Source: Ruegeria lacuscaerulensis (lineage in GTDB: Bacteria > Pseudomonadota > Alphaproteobacteria > Rhodobacterales > Rhodobacteraceae). Taken from it: 64,000 nucleotides of DNA. Below are positions 18,034-25,596 of this stretch, one piece after another (position 1 is the stretch's first letter; the number at the start of each line of letters is the position of its first letter). Under the pieces are notes generated by a model that worked only from the letters and a program-made list of their open reading frames with translations, had not been told where the DNA came from and searched no databases. The DNA lies in assembly GCF_013034685.1 (NCBI RefSeq), contig NZ_WQGO01000001.1, positions 806,001 to 870,000 on the forward strand, read 5' to 3'. The translations under genes and the position numbers were made by a program.

Positions 18034-18857
18034 CATTTTTTACAACAACAGATGGAAAGAACCTGTATTTCGAAGAAAACGGATCAGGTTCGCCCGTCCT
18101 TTGCCTTGCAGGGCTGACACGTAATACCCAGGACTTCTCGTTTCTGACACCGCATATGGCAGATCATCGGATGATTGCGATGGACTACCGAGGGCGCGGC
18201 CAGTCGGAATATGACACCGACCACGGCAACTATAACGTTCTGCGCGAAGCCCATGACGCGATCGAATTGCTGGACCATCTTGAGCTTGAGCGGGTTTCGG
18301 TGATCGGCACTTCGCGCGGCGGGTTGATAGCCATGGCGCTGGCCGCCAGTCACCCCGAGCGTTTGGCCTCGGTCGTGCTGAACGATATCGGGCCGGTTAT
18401 CGACACGTCTGGGATTGCCAAAATCATGGGCTATGTCGGCAAAAAGCCGGTTTCCAAAACCTATGATGAAGCAGCTCTTGCCCTGCAGCATATGATGGCC
18501 GAACAATTCCCCGGAGTTCCGCTGGAGCGATGGCGGAAAATGGCTGAATTCCAGAACCAGGAAACCGAACAGGGCCTTTCTTTGCGCTATGATCTGGGGT
18601 TGCGCACCGCCTTGCTGGAACAGGCCGCCGCAGGGGCGATCCCGGATATGTGGCTGTTTTTTGAGGCTTTGCGCGATATTCCAACCGGCGTCATTCGGGG
18701 TGCCAATTCCGATGTTCTTGGCAAGGACACTCTGGCCGAGATGCATAGACGTCATCCCGGCCTCGTCTCAGTCGAAGTCCCTGACCGGGGCCACGCGCCC
18801 TTTCTGGACGAACCGCAATCCCTGGATTTGATCCGCAACGTATTGGACGCCGTATGA
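18030..18857 (+). CDS. alpha/beta hydrolase
   Basis: A 275-residue alpha/beta-fold hydrolase. The oxyanion region is CLAGLTRNTQDF, the nucleophile elbow GTSRGG carries the serine, and a late VPDRGHAPFLDEP supplies the histidine. The ATG at 18030 overlaps the stop of the dehalogenase gene; longer upstream reading lies inside that gene and is unlikely. It overlaps the next gene by four bases too. The substrate is not evident; in the context of a dehalogenase and a lyase it could cleave an ester or lactone. Confidence 0.82.
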   Translation: MTFFTTTDGKNLYFEENGSGSPVLCLAGLTRNTQDFSFLTPHMADHRMIAMDYRGRGQSEYDTDHGNYNVLREAHDAIELLDHLELERVSVIGTSRGGLIAMALAASHPERLASVVLNDIGPVIDTSGIAKIMGYVGKKPVSKTYDEAALALQHMMAEQFPGVPLERWRKMAEFQNQETEQGLSLRYDLGLRTALLEQAAAGAIPDMWLFFEALRDIPTGVIRGANSDVLGKDTLAEMHRRHPGLVSVEVPDRGHAPFLDEPQSLDLIRNVLDAV

Positions 18858-19828
18858 GCACATTGCAAATGATTGAAGCGGCCGCCGACCGGTTGCGGGG
18901 CCATGTGCGGGAAACACCGATCCTGACCTCCCCGTTTCTGGACGAGATTGCGGGCCGCCGGGTGCTAGTTAAACCCGAATGCCTGCAACATACCGGCAGT
19001 TTCAAGTTTCGCGGGGCATGGTCGGCGATCTCTGCACTCAGCGAAGCCGAGCGCAATCGTGGCGTGATCGCCTTTTCTTCGGGTAATCACGCGCAGGGCG
19101 TGGCCCACGCCGCGACCCGTCACGGCATCGCGTCGGTGATCATCATGCCGTCAGACGCGCCCCAGTTGAAAATCAACAACACCCGCGCTCTGGGCGGTGA
19201 GGTGGTTCTGTACGAGCGCGCCACGGAAAGCCGCGAAGAAATTGGCGAGGCTTTGGCCGCCGAGCGTGGCCTGACCCTGATCCGCCCCTATGACGAACCG
19301 CAAGTGATTGCCGGGCAAGGCACCACTGGTCTGGAGATCGCCCGGCAAGCTGCGGATTTGGGCGTGAAACACGCAGATGTGCTGGTGTGCTGCGGTGGCG
19401 GCGGGCTGACCTCGGGCATTGCGCTGGCGCTTGAAGAACACGCTCCCGGTCTGCGCCCCCGCCCCTGCGAACCCGAGGGGTTTGACGACGTGAAACGCTC
19501 TTTGGAGACGGGGCAAATCCAAAGCAACGCGGCAACCAGCGGCAATATCTGCGACGCTATCCTGACTCCGCAACCGGGGGACATCACCTTCCCCATCCTC
19601 AACCGCCTGTGCGGCCCCGGCCTGTCTGTGTCCGAAGATGAAGCCATGCACGCCATGGCGCTGGCCTTCTTGCGCCTCAAGATTGTTCTGGAACCGGGCG
19701 GAGCGGTATCGCTGGCCTCGGCCCTGTTTCGGCGCGACGAGATCGAGGGTGATGCGGTGATCGTCGTCGCCTCGGGCGGCAACACAGACCCGGATGTCTT
19801 TGTCAAAGCGCTGGAGTTCCTGACCTGA
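18854..19828 (+). CDS. threonine/serine dehydratase-like PLP enzyme
   Basis: A 324-residue fold-type II PLP enzyme. K51 in GSFKFRGAW is the Schiff-base lysine, SSGNHAQG binds the substrate carboxylate and CCGGGGLTSG binds the cofactor phosphate. The length matches short enzymes without the ACT regulatory domain: catabolic threonine dehydratase, serine racemase or threo-3-hydroxyaspartate ammonia-lyase. Sequence alone does not separate these. It is the last gene of a coupled trio with the dehalogenase and alpha/beta hydrolase. Confidence 0.85.
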   Translation: MSTLQMIEAAADRLRGHVRETPILTSPFLDEIAGRRVLVKPECLQHTGSFKFRGAWSAISALSEAERNRGVIAFSSGNHAQGVAHAATRHGIASVIIMPSDAPQLKINNTRALGGEVVLYERATESREEIGEALAAERGLTLIRPYDEPQVIAGQGTTGLEIARQAADLGVKHADVLVCCGGGGLTSGIALALEEHAPGLRPRPCEPEGFDDVKRSLETGQIQSNAATSGNICDAILTPQPGDITFPILNRLCGPGLSVSEDEAMHAMALAFLRLKIVLEPGGAVSLASALFRRDEIEGDAVIVVASGGNTDPDVFVKALEFLT

Positions 19829-19887
19829 CAAATCCTGCGCAATTTGGGTATTAGTCGGCGCCAGATGAGATGAACGGGGAAACAGTA

Positions 19888-20676
19888 ATGCAGATCGCTG
19901 ATCTTGGGGATGTCCAGCTTCACTACCGGATTGACGGCGATCCCAATGGGGTGCCGGTGGTGTTCGCGAACTCACTGGGCACCGATATGCGCCTGTGGGA
20001 CGCCGTGCTGCCCCATCTGCCCGCTGGTCTGCGGATCATTCGGTATGACAAACGCGGGCACGGCCTGTCGTCGTGCCCAACGGGTCCCTATTCGATGGGG
20101 GCGCTGGTGCGGGATGCCGAAGCGTTGCTAGATCTTCTGAATGTACGCGACTGCGTGTTTGTGGGCCTGTCTATCGGTGGGCTGATTGCGCAAGGCTTGG
20201 CCGTTAAACGCATGGATCAGGTGCGCGCACTGGTGCTGTCGAACACGGCGGCCAAGATCGGCACGCCCACCATGTGGCAGGACCGGATCGACGCCATCCG
20301 CAAGGATGGGATCGAGGCGCTGGCCGACGCCACGATGGAGCGCTGGTTCTCGCGCGCGTTTCGCACCACGCCTGATATGCTGCTTTGGCGAAACATGATG
20401 GAACGCCAGCCTGCCGAAGGATATATTGGGTGTTGTGCGGCCATTTCGGGCACGGATTTTTTCACCCCCACAAGCGGCTTGCGCCTGCCCACGTTGGGCA
20501 TTGCGGGCAGCGAGGATGGCTCGACCCCGCCCGATCTGGTGCGCGAGACCATCGAGTTGATCCCCGGATCGAAGTTCGAGTTGATGCGCAGGGCCGGTCA
20601 TTTGCCCTGCGTCGAGCAGCCCGAAGAATATGCAAACCTGCTGCACCGTTTCCTGACCGATATCGGTCATATTTGA
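19888..20676 (+). CDS. pcaD: 3-oxoadipate enol-lactonase-like alpha/beta hydrolase
   Basis: A 262-residue alpha/beta hydrolase whose features (NSLGTDMRLWDAVLPHL, RYDKRGHGLSS, nucleophile elbow GLSIGG, late RAGHLPCVEQPEEYA) match PcaD, which opens 3-oxoadipate enol-lactone in the beta-ketoadipate pathway. I start it at the ATG at 19888, preceded by a GGGGAAA Shine-Dalgarno; six codons upstream are open. No other pca gene lies nearby, so it may instead be a related lactonase. Confidence 0.75.
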   Translation: MQIADLGDVQLHYRIDGDPNGVPVVFANSLGTDMRLWDAVLPHLPAGLRIIRYDKRGHGLSSCPTGPYSMGALVRDAEALLDLLNVRDCVFVGLSIGGLIAQGLAVKRMDQVRALVLSNTAAKIGTPTMWQDRIDAIRKDGIEALADATMERWFSRAFRTTPDMLLWRNMMERQPAEGYIGCCAAISGTDFFTPTSGLRLPTLGIAGSEDGSTPPDLVRETIELIPGSKFELMRRAGHLPCVEQPEEYANLLHRFLTDIGHI

Positions 20677-20687
20677 AGGAGGGAGAC

Positions 20688-21422
20688 ATGGCGGATTTTC
20701 TGTTGGTTCACGGCTCCTGCCACGGCGCGTGGTGCTGGCGCGATCTGATCCCGGCGCTTCAGGCTTTGGGGCACACGGCCCGCGCGATCGACATGCCCAG
20801 CCATGGCTCGGATCCGACGCCGGTCGCGCAGGTCACATTGGCCGGGTGCCGGGATGCGGTGTTGGGCGCCTCGACCCCCGAAACGATCATCGTCGGACAT
20901 TCCTGGGGCGGCTACCCGATCAGCGCCGCGGCCGAGGCCGATCCTTCCGCCATGAAGGCGCTGGTATATCTGTGCGCCTATGTGCCCAAAGATGGCATGT
21001 CGATGGTCGAGATGCGCCGCCAATCGCCGCGCCAGACCATCGCTGACGCGGTCGACAAATCCGCGGATGGCCTGTCGTACACCGTAAAACCCGATTGCGT
21101 CCAAGAGCTGTTCTATCACGATTGCCCACCTGCCACCGTGCGAAATGCTCTGGCGCGTCTGTGCCCGCAACCCATCGCGCCGCAGGACACGCCTCTGCCC
21201 CTCACCGACAGGTGGGATCAAGTTCCAAGGGCTTATATCCGCGCGACCGACGACCGCACCATTCCCCCAGAATATCAGGCACAAATGAGCCTGTCGGTGC
21301 CGCCAGATATGCGCTTTAACATCGACAGTTCGCACTCTCCGTTCTTCTCGCAGCCTGACACATTGGCCGGAATTCTGAACGCCATCGCCGAACAAACCTT
21401 TCCATCCGGTCGTCCGTGTTGA
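20688..21422 (+). CDS. alpha/beta hydrolase (EstC/salicylate-esterase-like)
   Basis: A 244-residue protein of the alpha/beta hydrolase group that includes plant methyl-salicylate esterases and the bacterial EstC. It begins LLVHGSCHGAWCWRDLIPAL, has the nucleophile elbow VGHSWGG and a late SSHSPFFSQP with the histidine. AAGGAGGGAGAC stands directly before the ATG, a strong ribosome-binding site. It lies 11 bases after the pcaD-like gene, so the two probably form an operon acting on an ester or lactone. Confidence 0.82.
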   Translation: MADFLLVHGSCHGAWCWRDLIPALQALGHTARAIDMPSHGSDPTPVAQVTLAGCRDAVLGASTPETIIVGHSWGGYPISAAAEADPSAMKALVYLCAYVPKDGMSMVEMRRQSPRQTIADAVDKSADGLSYTVKPDCVQELFYHDCPPATVRNALARLCPQPIAPQDTPLPLTDRWDQVPRAYIRATDDRTIPPEYQAQMSLSVPPDMRFNIDSSHSPFFSQPDTLAGILNAIAEQTFPSGRPC

Positions 21423-21483
21423 CGCTTTTCGTCCAATCACCGAGGGACCAGCGCCCGCCGGACCACTTGGGTGATTGCTGACG

Positions 21484-22683
21484 ATGCGCCTGCCCTTCCT
21501 CTTTGTCCTGCTGACCGTGATGATCGACGCGATGGGCATCGGCCTTGTTCTGCCAATCATGCCCGAGCTCATTGTCGAGGTTCAGGGCGGCACCCTCGCA
21601 AGCGCCGCTATCTGGGGCGGCGTGCTCAGCACAACATTCGCGGCCATGCAATTTGTATTCGGCCCGATCTTGGGCAACCTCTCGGACGCGTATGGGCGGC
21701 GGGTCGTTTTGCTGGTCTCGCTGTTCGTGATGGCGCTGGACTATGTCGTGATGGCACTGGCGGGCAGCATTTGGCTCTTGCTGATTGGGCGCCTTGTCGG
21801 AGGTATCACAGCAGCCACCCATGCCACCGCTGCCGCCTTCATGGCCGATGTCTCGAAACCGAAAGACAAGGCAGCCAATTTCGGCCTGCTGGGCGCGGCT
21901 TTTGGCATCGGCTTTGTCCTTGGCCCCGTAATCGGTGGATTGCTCAGCGAATACGGAACCCGCGCGCCCTTCTGGGCTGCCGCTGGGCTTTCAACCCTCG
22001 CATTCGCCATCGGTGTCTTTGTCATGCCCGAGACTGTCACCGACAAAACCCGCCGCACGTTCAGCCTGCGTCGCGCCAACCCGGTCAACTCTTTGCGCGC
22101 CATAGCCAGCCTGCCCGGAATTCGCCCGATGTTGTGGGTTTATTTCCTCTATTCTGTGTCGATCTACGTCTATCCGGCGATCTGGGCCTATTTTACCACT
22201 GAACGCTTTGGCTGGTCGCCGCAGATGATTGGCCTGTCGCTGGGCGTCTACGGTATCGGAATGGCTGCGGTTCAGGGCGGGTTGATCCGACCGGCCACGC
22301 GGTATTTCGGCGAGCGCAGGACCATCATCTTCGGTATGGGGTTCGAGATCGTCAGCTTTATCATTCTGGGGTTTCTGACCAACGGCTTCATCGCCCTGAT
22401 GCTGATCCCGATCACCGCCATTGGTGCAATCGTCACCCCGGCGTTGCAAGCGATGACTTCCCGCGCCACCCCGGATTCCCAGCAAGGCGAATTACAGGGC
22501 GTCCTCACCTCACTGCATGCCTTGTCGATGGTCCTATCGCCTTTGGTGATGACCAGCGTCTTTGCGCAGTTTGCGCGCCCGGATGCCGTGCTCTATCTGC
22601 CGGGGGCACCGTTTTTACTGGCCATGCTGTTGATGGTTGTGGGCTTTGTCCTTTTCTTCCGGTCACCTAAGGTCATGACCTGA
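21484..22683 (+). CDS. MFS transporter, TetA-like
   Basis: A 399-residue membrane protein with twelve predicted segments. The loop-2/3 motif GNLSDAYGRRVVLL is the MFS motif A, and GFVLGPVIGGLLSEYG is the antiporter motif C of drug/proton exporters of the TetA/DHA1 type. The start MRLPFLFVLLTVMIDAMGIG is also TetA-like. I used the ATG at 21484; a TTG three codons upstream is possible. TetA-like chromosomal exporters in Roseobacters are generally of unknown substrate, so tetracycline resistance should not be assumed. Confidence 0.85.
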   Translation: MRLPFLFVLLTVMIDAMGIGLVLPIMPELIVEVQGGTLASAAIWGGVLSTTFAAMQFVFGPILGNLSDAYGRRVVLLVSLFVMALDYVVMALAGSIWLLLIGRLVGGITAATHATAAAFMADVSKPKDKAANFGLLGAAFGIGFVLGPVIGGLLSEYGTRAPFWAAAGLSTLAFAIGVFVMPETVTDKTRRTFSLRRANPVNSLRAIASLPGIRPMLWVYFLYSVSIYVYPAIWAYFTTERFGWSPQMIGLSLGVYGIGMAAVQGGLIRPATRYFGERRTIIFGMGFEIVSFIILGFLTNGFIALMLIPITAIGAIVTPALQAMTSRATPDSQQGELQGVLTSLHALSMVLSPLVMTSVFAQFARPDAVLYLPGAPFLLAMLLMVVGFVLFFRSPKVMT

Positions 22684-22765
22684 CAACGACACTTTTGTGA
22701 CGGTTTCCGCCTTGCGTCGCGCGCCCGTCCGCGTCACCGTGACTTGAAAAGGACGAGGGCAAACC

Positions 22766-23860
22766 ATGCAAACCATCAAAGCCGCCGTATGCCGGGCGTT
22801 TAACGAACCTCTGGTCATCGAGGACGTGCAACTGGCACCACCGGGAACGGGCGAGGTCGAAGTGACCCTGGATGCGGTGGCGATCTGTCACTCGGACATC
22901 TCTTACGCCAGCGGCGCATGGGGCGGGTTCCTGCCTGCGGTCTATGGGCACGAGGCCGCAGGTGTGATCTCCGCCTTGGGCGCTGCAACCGACGGGTTTC
23001 AGGTCGGGGATCCGGTCGTGGTCACTCTGATCCGCGCCTGCGGGTCCTGCCCGTCCTGCGCGGGTGGGCAACCGACCATTTGCGAAACGCCCTATAACAC
23101 AGTGAAGGGGCCCCTGCGGACCTCGGACGGTGAACCGCTGGATCAGGCTATGGCCTGTGGTGCCTTTGCCGAAAAGGTCGTCGTCAGCCATCGGCAAATC
23201 GTGAAAATCCCCGAAACCATGCCCAAGGACGTTGCCAGCCTGCTGTCCTGCGGTGTGATCACCGGAGTCGGGGCTGCCGTCAACGCCGCTGGTTTGCGGG
23301 CCGGTCAGGACGTTGTTGTGATCGGCGCGGGCGGGGTGGGCCTGAACGCAATTCAAGGCGCTCGTATAGCCGGGGCCCGCCGTATCGTGGCCGTCGACAT
23401 GACCGAAGAGAAGCTTGAGATCGCGCAGGAATTCGGCGCGACCCATGGCGTTCTGGCAACGGCCAAAGCCCCTTGGAAGGAATCCTACAAGGCTTTGGGC
23501 GGGCGCGGCGCGGATGCGGTACTGATTACCGTCGGCGCCATCCCGGCCTATGATCAAGCCCCGCGCTATCTGGGACGCGGCGGCAAGGCGATCATGATCG
23601 GGATGCCGCATTCCGGGGATATGTCGACCTATGAACCGGTTATGCTAGCCGCTTTGGGCCAAGGCGTGATCGGGTCGAAAATGGGCGATGTGGTCATTCA
23701 GCGGGATATCCCGTGGATGATCGACCTCTATGAACAAGGGCGGCTGAAACTGGATGAGCTGATCTCGGGCCGCTGGTCGCTGGATCAAATCAACGAGGCC
23801 ATTGCCGACACCAAGACCGGATCGGCCAAACGCAACGTGATCCTGTTTGACCGAGGCTAG
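22766..23860 (+). CDS. zinc-dependent alcohol dehydrogenase (MDR family)
   Basis: A 364-residue medium-chain dehydrogenase. Catalytic zinc ligands are in AICHSDISY and YGHEAAG, the four-cysteine structural zinc site is CGSCPSCAGGQPTIC, and the NAD-binding loop is VIGAGGVGLNAIQ. It resembles the class III/aryl-alcohol branch. AAGGACGAG precedes the ATG. It is six bases from the enolase-superfamily gene, so the pair likely oxidises and dehydrates or isomerises a sugar acid or related compound. Confidence 0.85.
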   Translation: MQTIKAAVCRAFNEPLVIEDVQLAPPGTGEVEVTLDAVAICHSDISYASGAWGGFLPAVYGHEAAGVISALGAATDGFQVGDPVVVTLIRACGSCPSCAGGQPTICETPYNTVKGPLRTSDGEPLDQAMACGAFAEKVVVSHRQIVKIPETMPKDVASLLSCGVITGVGAAVNAAGLRAGQDVVVIGAGGVGLNAIQGARIAGARRIVAVDMTEEKLEIAQEFGATHGVLATAKAPWKESYKALGGRGADAVLITVGAIPAYDQAPRYLGRGGKAIMIGMPHSGDMSTYEPVMLAALGQGVIGSKMGDVVIQRDIPWMIDLYEQGRLKLDELISGRWSLDQINEAIADTKTGSAKRNVILFDRG

Positions 23861-23866
23861 CCGCGC

Positions 23867-25099
23867 ATGAAACTGCAAGATCTCGACATCATCGTCACCG
23901 CCCCGCCTGCGCCGGGCTGGGGCGGGCGCTATTGGATATTGGTAAAGCTCACAACGGATACCGGGATCACAGGTTGGGGGGAATGCTATGCCTCCTCCGT
24001 CGGGCCCGAGGCGATGCGCCATGTCATCCGCGACGTGTTCGAGCGGCACATGCTGGGCGAGAACCCCGAGAATATCGAACTCATGTTCCGCCGCGCCTAT
24101 TCCAGCGGCTTCACGCAGCGCCCCGACCTGACGGTGATGGGCGCGTTTTCGGGGCTCGAGATCGCCTGCTGGGACATTCTGGGCAAAGATCGCGACCGCC
24201 CGGTCTATGCCTTGCTTGGCGGGCTTATGAATGAACGCATTCGCGCTTATACGTACCTCTATCCCCTGCCCCAGCATAATCTGACCGACTTCTGGACCTC
24301 ACCCGAACAGGCCGGAGAATGCGCGGCCGAGATGGTGCGGCGCGGCTTTACAGCCGTCAAATTCGACCCCGCCGGGCCCTACACGATCCGGGGCGGGCAC
24401 ATGCCCGCGATGTCCGATATCTCAATGTCCGTGGCCTTTTGCAAAGCGATCCGCGAGGCGGTTGGCGACAAGGCCGACCTGTTGTTCGGAACCCACGGCC
24501 AGTTCAACACCGCAGGCGCGATCCGTTTGGGACAAGCGCTGGAGCCGTATTCTCCGCTATGGTTCGAAGAACCGACACCGCCCGACATGATAGAGGACAT
24601 GGCCCGCGTCGCCCGCAATGTCCGCATCCCGGTGGCAACCGGTGAACGGATGACGACCAAGGCCGAATTCGGCGCGGTTCTGCGCGCGGGCGCGGCTGAG
24701 ATCCTGCAACCTGCCTTGGGACGTGCGGGCGGGATATGGGAGATGAAGAAGGTCGCCGCCATGGCCGAGGTCTTCAACGCCCAGATGGCACCGCATCTTT
24801 ATGCCGGGCCGATCGAGTGGGCCGCGAATATCCATCTGGCGGCCTCGATCCCGAACCTGCTTCTGCTTGAGACAATCGAAACCCCGTTCCACGACGCCCT
24901 GATCAAGGGCAGCCTTCGGGTTGAGGACGGGTTTGTCACCGCGCCCACCGCGCCGGGGTTGGGAATTGAAGTAGACGAGGAACTGGCCCGCGCGCATCCC
25001 TTTGACGGAACGGGTCTGCATTTACAGATGCAGGAAGAACCTTGCGACTATGTCAACGGAAATGCGTTTCAGGGCGGCGCGCCTGCAACCGAGGGGTGA
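23867..25099 (+). CDS. enolase-superfamily enzyme (mandelate racemase/muconate lactonizing type)
   Basis: A 410-residue protein with the N-terminal capping domain (about 1-125) and a beta/alpha barrel. Later metal ligands are recognisable: E in WFEEPTPPD and E in TGERMTTK; a barrel histidine lies in MAPHLYAGP. The first ligand region reads LLFGTHGQFNTAGA, where related dehydratases such as D-galactonate dehydratase have DFHGR, so the usual Asp is not in the expected place. Family members are acid-sugar dehydratases or cycloisomerases. The substrate is not assignable; it is coupled to the alcohol dehydrogenase. Confidence 0.82.
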   Translation: MKLQDLDIIVTAPPAPGWGGRYWILVKLTTDTGITGWGECYASSVGPEAMRHVIRDVFERHMLGENPENIELMFRRAYSSGFTQRPDLTVMGAFSGLEIACWDILGKDRDRPVYALLGGLMNERIRAYTYLYPLPQHNLTDFWTSPEQAGECAAEMVRRGFTAVKFDPAGPYTIRGGHMPAMSDISMSVAFCKAIREAVGDKADLLFGTHGQFNTAGAIRLGQALEPYSPLWFEEPTPPDMIEDMARVARNVRIPVATGERMTTKAEFGAVLRAGAAEILQPALGRAGGIWEMKKVAAMAEVFNAQMAPHLYAGPIEWAANIHLAASIPNLLLLETIETPFHDALIKGSLRVEDGFVTAPTAPGLGIEVDEELARAHPFDGTGLHLQMQEEPCDYVNGNAFQGGAPATEG

Positions 25100-25157
25100 C
25101 AAACCGCAGGGTTTTGCGGCATATTGCATGAACCCCCTAGTTTCAGACAGGCCACCC

Positions 25158-25496
25158 ATGACACTCATGGAAAACGACACTCAAACGGCAGATGATGCCG
25201 CAACAGATATGAAGGAAAGCGCCGCGCAGGCGGCGGCTTTTCTCAAAGCTCTGGCCCATGAAGGCCGACTGATGATCCTGTGCCATTTGGGAACGGGCGA
25301 AAAATCGGTGGGTGAGCTGGAAAGGCTGCTGGAAATCCGTCAGGCCGCCGTCAGCCAGATGCTGGCGCGTTTACGGGCCGAAGGGCTGGTTTCAACCCGG
25401 CGCGATGGCAAGACGATCTATTACTCGGTGAAAGACGGCAATACCGAGCAGGTGATCGGCCTGCTTTACGATCTGTTCTGCAAGCCGCAGGATTAG
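25158..25496 (+). CDS. ArsR-family repressor, SqrR/BigR persulfide-sensing type
   Basis: A 112-residue winged-helix repressor. The recognition region is VGELERLLEIRQAAVSQMLA, without the metal-binding ELCVCD motif of ArsR/SmtB. Instead it has exactly two cysteines, C42 (MILCHLGTGEKS) and C108 (LFCKPQD), the positions used by BigR and, within one residue, SqrR to form a tetrasulfide link when cells meet reactive sulfur. I chose the ATG at 25158, since it gives that numbering; the frame is open much further up inside the preceding gene. No sulfide:quinone reductase or persulfide dioxygenase lies near, so its targets are elsewhere. Confidence 0.82.
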   Translation: MTLMENDTQTADDAATDMKESAAQAAAFLKALAHEGRLMILCHLGTGEKSVGELERLLEIRQAAVSQMLARLRAEGLVSTRRDGKTIYYSVKDGNTEQVIGLLYDLFCKPQD

Positions 25497-25501
25497 GCCG
25501 T

Positions 25502-25591
25502 TTCGGGTTCCACCTGAATCACTCTGCGACACGAATGTCCCGAGAACGTCGCAGGCGTGGCAGGGTATTCGTGTCTCAAGTTAAACCCGAA
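25502..25591. terminator. nested inverted repeats between convergent genes
   Basis: Two exact inverted repeats are nested in the 100-base gap. The outer pair is TTCGGGTT (25502-25509) and AACCCGAA (25584-25591), and the inner pair is GACACGAAT (25528-25536) and ATTCGTGTC (25567-25575). Together they can fold into a long stem with an internal loop. The gap lies between the ends of the ArsR-type gene and the ABC-like gene, so a two-way terminator or a 3'-end stabiliser is plausible. There is no U-run. Confidence 0.45.
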
Positions 25592-25596
25592 GCGCT

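Noticed and set aside
21484..22683. Acquired tetracycline-resistance gene
   Set aside because: There is no TetR-type repressor next to it and no mobile element; base composition matches the neighbours, so a chromosomal exporter is more likely.
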